NCBI GenBank assembly: GCA_903882345.1
Contig: CAIRWO010000086.1
Location: 1-7,309, forward strand
Direction: 5' to 3'
Length of the DNA stretch: 7,309 nucleotides
Source: Candidatus Omnitrophota bacterium
GTDB lineage: Bacteria > Omnitrophota > Gorgyraeia > Gygaellales > Profunditerraquicolaceae
Of the stretch, positions 1 to 5,406 are shown in pieces (position 1 is the stretch's first letter; every line of letters starts with the position of its first letter). The notes beneath the pieces were generated by a model. That model saw nothing but the letters and a program-made list of their open reading frames with translations. It was not told where the DNA came from and did not search any database. The position numbers and the translations under genes are program-made.

Positions 1-1
1 A

Positions 2-796
2 GCAAAGGCCGCAGTTGATGCGATGATGCGGGAAAAGATCTTCGGTGCAGCCGGCAGCCGCGTGATCATTGAGGAATGTTTAGAAGGACAGGAAGCGTCA
101 ATCCTTGTTTTTACCGACTCAAAAGAAGTTATCCCTTTGGCCTCTAGCCAAGACCACAAGCGGATTTTTAATAATGACACCGGCCCGAATACCGGCGGAA
201 TGGGCGCCTATTCTCCGGCGCCGGTTGTTACTCCGGAATTATTCAAGGAGATATTGGATAAGATAATTTACCGTACGATCAACGGCCTTGCCAGCGAAGG
301 TATTGATTATAAAGGTGTTTTGTACGCCGGGGTGATGCTGACGAAAAACGGGCCAAAGACGCTGGAATTTAACGTGCGTTTCGGCGACCCGGAAACCGAG
401 GCAATACTGCCGCGCCTGAAATCGGATCTATTGGAAGTAATGCTTGCGGCAAGCCAAAGTAGCTTAAGCAAAATTATAAAAAGCGGCGGGCTTATCTGGG
501 ATGAACGGCCTTGTGTTTGTGTGGTCTGCGCGTCAAAGGGCTACCCGGGAGATTATGAAAAAGGAAAAGAGATCTCTGGCCTTAAAGAGGCAGCTGAAAT
601 GAAAGACATCGTTATTTTTCACGCCGGAACAAAAAAAGAGCAGGATAAATACATCTCTAGCGGCGGAAGGGTGCTGGGTGTTACCGGATTAGGCAAGACC
701 ATAAAAGAAGCGATCAGTTTGACCTACCAGGCAGTAGAAAAAATACATTTTGACGGGATGCATTATCGTCAGGATATCGGCAGGAGGGCATTATGA
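2..796 (+). CDS. purD: Phosphoribosylamine-glycine ligase (GAR synthetase), C-terminal part, 5' end outside window
   Basis: PurD joins glycine to 5-phosphoribosylamine using ATP, the second step of de novo purine synthesis, in the cytosol. The reading frame is open from base 2, giving 264 codons before the TGA; the family is about 420-430 residues, so roughly 160 N-terminal residues lie upstream. Visible ATP-grasp signatures are IIEECLEGQEAS, SQDHKR, the glycine-rich DTGPNTGGMGAYSPAP (about bases 176-225), and the metal-binding LEFNVRFGDPETE (about 362-400). The C-terminal subdomain shows FHAGTK, SGGRVLGVTGLG and the family ending FDGMHYRQDIGRRAL. The first ATG in the frame, at base 23, is internal and not the true start. 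The stop overlaps the purE start by ATGA, with the next pathway-related gene directly coupled. I see no disruption. The assignment is near certain. Confidence 0.97.
   Translation, partial: AKAAVDAMMREKIFGAAGSRVIIEECLEGQEASILVFTDSKEVIPLASSQDHKRIFNNDTGPNTGGMGAYSPAPVVTPELFKEILDKIIYRTINGLASEGIDYKGVLYAGVMLTKNGPKTLEFNVRFGDPETEAILPRLKSDLLEVMLAASQSSLSKIIKSGGLIWDERPCVCVVCASKGYPGDYEKGKEISGLKEAAEMKDIVIFHAGTKKEQDKYISSGGRVLGVTGLGKTIKEAISLTYQAVEKIHFDGMHYRQDIGRRAL
782..788 (+). promoter_or_regulatory. Strong Shine-Dalgarno site for purE
   Basis: AGGAGGG lies inside the end of purD. Its AGGAGG core ends 5 nt before the ATG at 793. It supports that start and means purE can recruit ribosomes itself as well as by coupling to purD. 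Confidence 0.75.
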
Positions 797-1278
797 GTAA
801 AGCAATAAGTATTATTATGGGCAGCCAGTCGGACCTAGAAACCGTAAATGAAACAATAAAATTACTTAAAGAGTTTAAAGTCAACTTTGAAGTAAAGATC
901 CTTTCCGCTCACCGCACGCCGAAAGAGCTGGAAAGGTATGTAGCAGGGGCAGGCAAACGAGGCATAAAAGTTTTCATTGCCGCGGCCGGCGGAGCAGCCG
1001 CGCTTGCCGGAGTGATTGCCTCCCATACGGCGCTGCCGGTTATCGGTATACCTATCGAGACAAAGAGTTTAAAAGGCCTGGATTCGCTTTTGTCTACGGT
1101 CCAGATGCCTGCCGGTATTCCCGTAGCCTCGATGGCTATCGGTAAGGCCGGGGCAAAGAACGCCGCGATTTTTGCCTTAGAGATTTTGGGGATAAGTAAT
1201 AAGACAACAGGGTCAAAATTAGCCGCTTATAAAAAAGGGATGAAGAAGAAAATTTTGCTGACGAAACTTAAATTCTAG
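793..1278 (+). CDS. purE: N5-carboxyaminoimidazole ribonucleotide mutase (PurE), with an atypical active-site residue
   Basis: PurE class I moves the carboxylate of N5-CAIR to carbon 4, giving CAIR, in de novo purine synthesis; it normally works with the ATP-dependent PurK and assembles as an octamer. The 161-residue length fits. Signatures are MGSQSD (9-14), SAHRTP with catalytic His40 (38-43), GLDSLLSTVQMPAGIPV (95-111) and the AIGKAGAKNAA helix (115-125). The glycine-rich stretch that normally reads GGAAHLPG reads GGAAALAG here (66-73), so the second conserved active-site His (His75 in E. coli) is Ala70, codon GCG at 1000-1002. The C-terminus (about 138-161) is lysine-rich. The start at 793 has a strong ribosome-binding site and overlaps the purD stop. 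No purK follows within the window. Family membership is certain; whether it is a normal N5-CAIR mutase is slightly open because of the missing His. Confidence 0.96.
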   Translation: MSKAISIIMGSQSDLETVNETIKLLKEFKVNFEVKILSAHRTPKELERYVAGAGKRGIKVFIAAAGGAAALAGVIASHTALPVIGIPIETKSLKGLDSLLSTVQMPAGIPVASMAIGKAGAKNAAIFALEILGISNKTTGSKLAAYKKGMKKKILLTKLKF

Positions 1279-1281
1279 AGT

Positions 1282-2343
1282 ATGCCTTTAACCAAAATAA
1301 TCAAAGCCGATCCGCTGAATCCCGATGAAAACGTGATTAAACAGGCCGCGGAGGTTTTGCGGCGGGGCGGCTTGGTAATAATCCCTACGGAAACCGTCTA
1401 CGGCATTGCCGCAAACAGCTCGGATGAGAAGGCGATGCAAAGGCTCAGTGAAATAAAACAGCGGCCAAAGGATAAGCCCTTTTCTTTGCTCATCGGGAAA
1501 AAGGAAGCAATTGAAGAATATGCGCTGAATATTCCGGTTTGCGCTTACAAGCTAATCGATAAATTCTGGCCGGGGCCGCTGACTATTGTATTGAAATCTC
1601 AAAATAAAGATACTATAGGCCTGCGCATGCCCGATAGCGATATCGCCCTGAGTATTATTTTAGAATCAGGGTTGTCTCTGGTTTGCCCGTCAGCAAACCT
1701 CGCCGGCAAACCCGCACCAACAGACTTTGCAGCGGCAATCAAAGACCTCAACGGTTTGGTAGATCTGGCTATTGACGCCGGTAAAGCTAAAGTAGCCTTT
1801 GAGTCTTCGGTCATTGATTTGACGGTTGAGCCGCCGGTTGTATTAAGGCAAGGGGCGATAAAAAAATCCGCGCTCCTTGATGAAACAAAGAAGAAAATCG
1901 TGCTCTTCGTCTGCACAGGGAACTCCTGCCGTTCGGTAATGGCAGAGGCACTGCTGAAGAAAAAACTAGAGGAAACCGGCCGTAGCGATGTGGAGGTTTT
2001 ATCCGCGGGAATAATCATGTTCGCCGGGCTGGGCGCCAGCGAGGCGACAAGAGAGGTTTTACGCAGTGAAGGTATTGATGTTTCCCGTCATCGTTCTCAG
2101 ATGGTAACGCCGGAAATGGTCAGGAAATCCGACCTTATCCTGGTGATGGAAAAACTGCATGAGCAAAGAGTTTTGCAGATTGCTCCGGAAGCAAAAAATA
2201 GAGTGTTTTTACTGAAAGAATTTGTTAAAATAGACGACAGTGACTTGAACATTGCCGATCCGATCGGCGGGCCAACGGAATTATACCAGCAAACCTTTTC
2301 CGTAATAAAGCAGGCCGTAGAAAGGATAATCGACATCATATGA
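1282..2343 (+). CDS. Fusion protein: YrdC/Sua5-type threonylcarbamoyl-AMP synthase + YwlE-type low-molecular-weight phosphatase
   Basis: This 353-residue protein carries two enzymes. Residues about 4-193 are a YrdC/TsaC domain, which makes threonylcarbamoyl-AMP from threonine, bicarbonate and ATP for the t6A37 modification of ANN-decoding tRNAs. It shows PTETVYGIAANS (35-46), IKQRPKDKPFSLLI (58-71), FWPGPLT (95-101), GLRMP (113-117), CPSANLAGKP (135-144) and ESSVIDLT (174-181). The longer Sua5 C-terminal domain is absent. After a linker of only about ten residues, residues 205-353 form a low-molecular-weight phosphatase: P-loop C-T-G-N-S-C-R-S with nucleophile Cys211 and Arg217, SAG (241-243), and general acid Asp326 in DPIGGP. 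The VFLLKEFV stretch, DPxGG and Ser215 resemble B. subtilis YwlE, a protein-arginine phosphatase, rather than tyrosine phosphatases with a DPYY loop. One uninterrupted frame spans both domains. The start follows the purE stop by 3 nt without an obvious ribosome-binding site; an in-frame TAG at 1276 prevents an earlier start. Confidence 0.93.
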   Translation: MPLTKIIKADPLNPDENVIKQAAEVLRRGGLVIIPTETVYGIAANSSDEKAMQRLSEIKQRPKDKPFSLLIGKKEAIEEYALNIPVCAYKLIDKFWPGPLTIVLKSQNKDTIGLRMPDSDIALSIILESGLSLVCPSANLAGKPAPTDFAAAIKDLNGLVDLAIDAGKAKVAFESSVIDLTVEPPVVLRQGAIKKSALLDETKKKIVLFVCTGNSCRSVMAEALLKKKLEETGRSDVEVLSAGIIMFAGLGASEATREVLRSEGIDVSRHRSQMVTPEMVRKSDLILVMEKLHEQRVLQIAPEAKNRVFLLKEFVKIDDSDLNIADPIGGPTELYQQTFSVIKQAVERIIDII

Positions 2344-2804
2344 GCGATATCATACTCATCGCCGCTGACCACGCGGGGTTTGTTCTAAAAGAACAATTAA
2401 AAGCTTATCTATTGAAAAATGGCCTGCGGCTCAAAGACCTGGGTACGTATTCTCAGGAGCGTTGTGATTATCCGGTTTTCGCTTATAACCTGGCAAAGGG
2501 TATTTCCCGTAAGCAATACCGCAGAGGTATCCTTATTTGTAAGAGCGGCATCGGCACTTCTATCGTGGCAAATCGGCTCCCCGGCGTGCGCGCTTCGCTC
2601 TGTTATAATACAAAAGCAGCCCGGATGACCCGCGAGCATAACGATAGTAACGTCTTAGTGCTCGGCTCAGGGTTCGTAAACGTAAGACTTGCAAAGAAAA
2701 TTTTTGACGTATGGTTGGCTACAAAATTTATGGCCGGCCGCCACAAGAGGCGGCTCAATCAGATAAAAGAGATCGAGAAAAAGATCGGGGCGAGGGCTGG
2801 ATGA
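2340..2804 (+). CDS. rpiB: Ribose-5-phosphate isomerase B (RpiB/LacAB family)
   Basis: RpiB interconverts ribulose-5-phosphate and ribose-5-phosphate in the non-oxidative pentose phosphate pathway, feeding PRPP for the purine genes upstream. The 154 residues match the family's usual 145-155. Visible are AADHAG (8-13, the DH sugar-phosphate pair Asp10-His11), DLGTYSQERCDYP (33-45), ILICKSGIGTSIVANRLPGVRA (split over 64-85, with the proposed catalytic Cys67), the REHNDSNVL stretch with His100 (98-106), and AGRHKRR (132-138), whose Arg134 and Arg138 would bind phosphate. The anion-hole segment, usually C-G-T-G or C-G-S-G, is C-K-S-G here, with Lys68 in place of Gly. The LacA/LacB isomerases are the main alternative, but conservation and the glyA neighbour favour RpiB. 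The start overlaps the fusion gene's stop by ATGA. An AAGGA lies about 13 nt upstream, rather far for a ribosome-binding site, so coupling is likely. Confidence 0.94.
   Translation: MSDIILIAADHAGFVLKEQLKAYLLKNGLRLKDLGTYSQERCDYPVFAYNLAKGISRKQYRRGILICKSGIGTSIVANRLPGVRASLCYNTKAARMTREHNDSNVLVLGSGFVNVRLAKKIFDVWLATKFMAGRHKRRLNQIKEIEKKIGARAG
2792..2796 (+). promoter_or_regulatory. Shine-Dalgarno site that decides the glyA start
   Basis: GAGGG lies 4 nt before the ATG at 2801. It supports that start over the upstream in-frame ATG at 2711, which would add 30 residues lying over rpiB and foreign to the SHMT family. Confidence 0.6.
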
Positions 2805-4051
2805 AACACATTAAAATTACTGATCCGGAAATTTATCAGATCATAAAAGACGAGATAAAACGGCAGGAAGATAACCTGGAGCTGATCGCTTCGGAAAATT
2901 TTACCTCGCTGGCAGTGCTTGAGGCGCAGGGCAGCATCCTGACCAATAAATATGCCGAAGGTTATCCCAAGGCGCGCTGGTACGGCGGATGCGTGAATGT
3001 TGATAAAGTGGAGACCTTGGCGATCGAGCGGGCGAAGAAGCTTTTCGGCGCAGAGTACGCCAACGTGCAGGCGCACTCCGGCACGCAGGCAAACATGGCG
3101 GTTTATTTCGCCTGCCTGGAATTAGGGGATACCGTATTGGCGCTTGACCTTGCCTGCGGTGGCCATCTTTCCCATGGGCTGGCACATAATTTTTCCGGGA
3201 AATTTTATAAAATTGTTACCTACGGCCTGGATAAAAAAACGGAGATGCTTGATTACGATAATATTGCTTATCTGGCCAAACAGCATAAACCAAAAATGAT
3301 CCTTGCGGGAGCTTCGGCATACCCGCGGATAATGGATTTTAAAAAGTTCCGCCAGATCGCCGACAGCGTAGGGGCTTATTTATTCGTCGATATGGCGCAT
3401 ATTGCCGGCTTGATTGCCGCAGGAGTGCACCCTTCGCCTGTGCCTTATGCGGATTTTGTCAGCTCAACCACTCACAAGACATTAAGGGGGCCGCGCGGCG
3501 GGTTTGTGCTCTGTAAAAAAGAATTTGGCAAGAAACTGGACAGCCGCATATTCCCGGGGATCCAGGGCGGGCCGCTGATGCACGTGATCGCTGCTAAGGC
3601 AGTTGCCTTTAAAGAGGCTTCTACGCCCAAGTTCCGCGCTTATCAAGAGCAGATCGTAAAGAACGCCGTTAGTCTGGCAAAGGCACTGGCGCAAAATGAT
3701 TTCCGCATTGTTTCCGGCGGCACGGAAACGCATCTGATGTTGGTAGACCTGTCAGAAAAAGGCATTACCGGAGCAGAGGCATCCGGGCTCCTGGAAGAGG
3801 TAAATATCACCGCCAATAAGAATCTTATTCCTTTTGATAAAGAAAGCCCGGCAAAGACCAGCGGCATACGCCTGGGCACGGCTGCCGTGACCACAAGGGG
3901 CATGAAAGAGCCCGAGATGCGCCAGATTGCCCGCTTCATCCATGAAACAATAGAGGCAAAGGGCGACTATAAGAAAATGAAAGAAATCAAAGATAGCGTG
4001 CTGGCTTTGGCAAAGAAGTTCCCGTTATATCCTGAATTGAGGAACGCATGA
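2801..4051 (+). CDS. glyA: Serine hydroxymethyltransferase
   Basis: GlyA is a cytosolic PLP enzyme that converts serine and tetrahydrofolate to glycine and 5,10-methylene-THF. It thus supplies glycine to PurD and one-carbon units to purine and thymidylate synthesis. I place the start at 2801, not at the in-frame ATG at 2711: the resulting 416 residues match the usual 415-420, begin in SHMT-like sequence (LELIASENF at 27-35), have an SD, and give an ATGA overlap with rpiB. Signatures are TNKYAEGYP (48-56), AHSGTQANMAVY (91-102), VDMAHIAGL (196-204, Asp197 and His200 near the PLP ring), STTHKTLRGPRGG (222-234) with Schiff-base Lys226, FPGIQGGPLMHVIAAKA (251-267), and TSGIRLGT (353-360) with substrate-carboxylate Arg357. 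Departures from the common pattern are Cys119 in ACGGHLSHG, where AHGGHLTHG is usual, and PKARWYGG where PGKRYYGG is usual. All core catalytic residues remain. Confidence 0.97.
   Translation: MKHIKITDPEIYQIIKDEIKRQEDNLELIASENFTSLAVLEAQGSILTNKYAEGYPKARWYGGCVNVDKVETLAIERAKKLFGAEYANVQAHSGTQANMAVYFACLELGDTVLALDLACGGHLSHGLAHNFSGKFYKIVTYGLDKKTEMLDYDNIAYLAKQHKPKMILAGASAYPRIMDFKKFRQIADSVGAYLFVDMAHIAGLIAAGVHPSPVPYADFVSSTTHKTLRGPRGGFVLCKKEFGKKLDSRIFPGIQGGPLMHVIAAKAVAFKEASTPKFRAYQEQIVKNAVSLAKALAQNDFRIVSGGTETHLMLVDLSEKGITGAEASGLLEEVNITANKNLIPFDKESPAKTSGIRLGTAAVTTRGMKEPEMRQIARFIHETIEAKGDYKKMKEIKDSVLALAKKFPLYPELRNA
4039..4043 (+). promoter_or_regulatory. Shine-Dalgarno site for dCMP deaminase gene
   Basis: GAGGA at the end of glyA lies 4 nt before the ATG at 4048 and 7 nt before a second, adjacent ATG at 4051. 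The spacing slightly favours the second ATG, which would shorten the product by one Met. The first gives the ATGA overlap seen at most junctions here. Confidence 0.5.
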
Positions 4052-4524
4052 TGAAAAGGAAAGAATTGCATAAGCATAAACGCCCCAGCTGGGACGAATA
4101 TTTCCTGGAAGTCGCCGGCCTTGTTTCCAAAAGATCGACCTGTTTACGCAGGCGCGTAGGCGCTGTATTGGTAAGGGACAAGAAAATTTTATCTACCGGT
4201 TACAACGGCGCGCCATCCGGCGTGAAGCACTGCATTGATATCGGCTGTCTTAGAGAAAAATTAAAGATCCCTTCCGGCCAGCGCCATGAGCTCTGCCGCG
4301 GCCTGCATGCCGAGCAGAACGTCATCCTACAGGCGGCTTTGCACGGTACAAGCACCAAGGGCAGCGACCTTTACGTTACCAATCAGCCTTGCATGATCTG
4401 CGCCAAGATGCTGATCAATGCCGGGATCAAGGAGATCATAATTTGCGACGGTTATCCCGATGAAATGGCGGCAAAGTTCTTAAAAGAGGCCAAGGTGAAA
4501 ATAAGAAAATTTAACGCTAAATGA
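4048..4524 (+). CDS. dCMP deaminase (ComEB-type zinc cytidine/deoxycytidylate deaminase)
   Basis: The enzyme hydrolyses dCMP to dUMP, the substrate of thymidylate synthase, and in this family is usually allosterically controlled by dCTP and dTTP. The 158-residue product carries the deaminase zinc site: HAEQN (87-91, His87 as ligand and Glu89 as proton shuttle) and PCMIC (114-118, Cys115 and Cys118). Family-specific signatures are RPSWDEYF (12-19), KRSTCLRRRVGAVLV (28-42), STGYNGAPSGVKHC (49-62), GCLREK (67-72) and ERHELC-like QRHELCRG (78-85). This Cys/His-rich insert is typical of dCMP deaminases and separates them from cytidine deaminases and tRNA adenosine deaminases. Placed between glyA and nrdR, it fits a deoxynucleotide role. 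The name comEB comes from Bacillus, where it lies in a competence operon; nothing here suggests competence, so I leave the symbol blank. It overlaps glyA and nrdR by ATGA on each side. Confidence 0.95.
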   Translation: MMKRKELHKHKRPSWDEYFLEVAGLVSKRSTCLRRRVGAVLVRDKKILSTGYNGAPSGVKHCIDIGCLREKLKIPSGQRHELCRGLHAEQNVILQAALHGTSTKGSDLYVTNQPCMICAKMLINAGIKEIIICDGYPDEMAAKFLKEAKVKIRKFNAK

Positions 4525-4997
4525 AATGCCCCCACTGCGGTTATAAAGAAGATAAGGTCGTGGATTCGCGGGCGACGCAGGAACAGTTTGCCATCCGGCG
4601 CAGGCGCGAATGCCTGAAATGCGGTAAGCGGTTTACCACCTACGAATATATCGAAGAAGTTTCTCTACTGGTGATAAAAAAAGACGGCCGCCGGGAGCCG
4701 TTTGACCGTAAAAAGATCCTTGCCGGAATTATCCGCGCCTGCGAGAAACGGCCGATCAGCATGGAAAAAATGGAGGAAATTGCCACACAGGTAGAGCGAG
4801 CAGTGCAGAAGAAGACCGACCGCGAAGCGCCTTCCTCGAAGATCGGCGAACTGGTGATGGAAAAGTTGAAGCTCTTGGACGACGTTGCCTACGTAAGGTT
4901 TGCCTCGGTATACAGGCAGTTTAAAGATGTCAGCCAGTTTATGTCGGAATTAAAAGAGATGCTGGGCAAGGAAAAAAGGAAAGCCAGATATGATTGA
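4521..4997 (+). CDS. nrdR: Transcriptional repressor NrdR
   Basis: NrdR represses ribonucleotide reductase operons by binding paired NrdR boxes in their promoters, and senses ATP/dATP levels through an ATP-cone domain. The 158-residue length is typical (about 150-160). The N-terminal zinc ribbon is MKCPHCGY with Cys3 and Cys6 and CLKCGKRFTTYE with Cys31 and Cys34; the intervening VVDSR and IRRRREC are family hallmarks. The ATP cone spans about 48-138 (LLVIKKDGRREPFDRKKI, then VAYVRFASVYRQF at 122-134). The C-terminal tail (139-158) is charged. The start is fixed by the N-terminal MKCP motif and overlaps the deaminase stop by ATGA; no good ribosome-binding site precedes it, so translation probably depends on coupling. 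The target reductase genes are not in the window, and I found no obvious NrdR box. The neighbouring dCMP deaminase and GlyA belong to the same deoxynucleotide supply. Confidence 0.97.
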   Translation: MKCPHCGYKEDKVVDSRATQEQFAIRRRRECLKCGKRFTTYEYIEEVSLLVIKKDGRREPFDRKKILAGIIRACEKRPISMEKMEEIATQVERAVQKKTDREAPSSKIGELVMEKLKLLDDVAYVRFASVYRQFKDVSQFMSELKEMLGKEKRKARYD

Positions 4998-5406
4998 AAT
5001 GGAACTCAGCAAGATAGTCATCGACGAGAAAAGGCATGACCAATTGATCGTGTTGAAAGAAAAAAACGGCACCCGGATCCTTCCGATTGTCATCGGCCTT
5101 CCGGAGGCATCGGCGATCAAGTTAAAGATCAGCGGCTTTACCCCGCCGCGGCCGGTGACCCACGACCTCCTGCATAATACGATCAGGGACCTTGAGGCAA
5201 ATATCGAAAAAGTGGTGATTGATAAATTAGAAGGCGAGATATTCCACGCCAAGCTGATCATCACGACAAATACCGGGCATACAAAAGTTATTGACTGCCG
5301 TCCTTCAGACAGCATCGCCCTGGCAGTAAGGGCGCATGCGCCCATCTTTGTGGAAGAAGAGATCATCCGGCAGTCGGAGACGTTGAATAAGAATAACATA
5401 GTATGA
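4990..5406 (+). CDS. DUF151 / bifunctional nuclease (BFN) family protein
   Basis: Family members include Thermotoga TM0160 and plant bifunctional nucleases reported to act on DNA and RNA; the bacterial role is poorly defined. The 138-residue product consists almost wholly of the DUF151 domain. It shows RILPIVIGLPEASAI (29-43), the family mark PPRPVTHDLL (52-61), a middle strand region EGEIFHAKLI (81-90), and IDCRPSDSIALAVR (101-114) followed by APIFVEEEI (117-125). No UVR domain or signal peptide is present, so a cytosolic single-domain form is expected. I chose the ATG at 4990, which overlaps nrdR by 8 bp with a GGA-rich site (about 4977-4983) upstream; an in-frame ATG at 4999 would remove three residues and is nearly as plausible. 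It lies between nrdR and a tRNA nucleotidyltransferase, which hints at nucleic-acid metabolism without proving it. Confidence 0.9.
   Translation: MIEMELSKIVIDEKRHDQLIVLKEKNGTRILPIVIGLPEASAIKLKISGFTPPRPVTHDLLHNTIRDLEANIEKVVIDKLEGEIFHAKLIITTNTGHTKVIDCRPSDSIALAVRAHAPIFVEEEIIRQSETLNKNNIV

Noticed and set aside
1279..1281. Possible missing regulatory region between purE and the fusion gene
   Set aside because: Only 3 nt separate the genes, so there is no room for a terminator or promoter in between, and I saw no hairpin with a T-run nearby.
2419..2628. 69-codon plus-strand open frame nested inside rpiB
   Set aside because: It is out of frame within a conserved gene, with no motif and no ribosome-binding site; a shadow frame.
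2711..2800. Longer glyA start at ATG 2711 giving a 446-residue product
   Set aside because: The extra 30 residues come from the overlapping rpiB reading frame and resemble no SHMT N-terminus. ATG 2801 has a nearby SD, gives the usual length and matches the ATGA pattern.
4048..4524. Competence-related ComEB role for the deaminase
   Set aside because: The name reflects a Bacillus operon only. No comEA, comEC or uptake gene is present, and the glyA/nrdR neighbours point to nucleotide metabolism.
4950..5399. 149-codon open frame on the minus strand opposite the DUF151 gene
   Set aside because: It is fully antisense to a recognised gene, its product shows no family motif, and it has the serine- and arginine-rich composition of a shadow frame.
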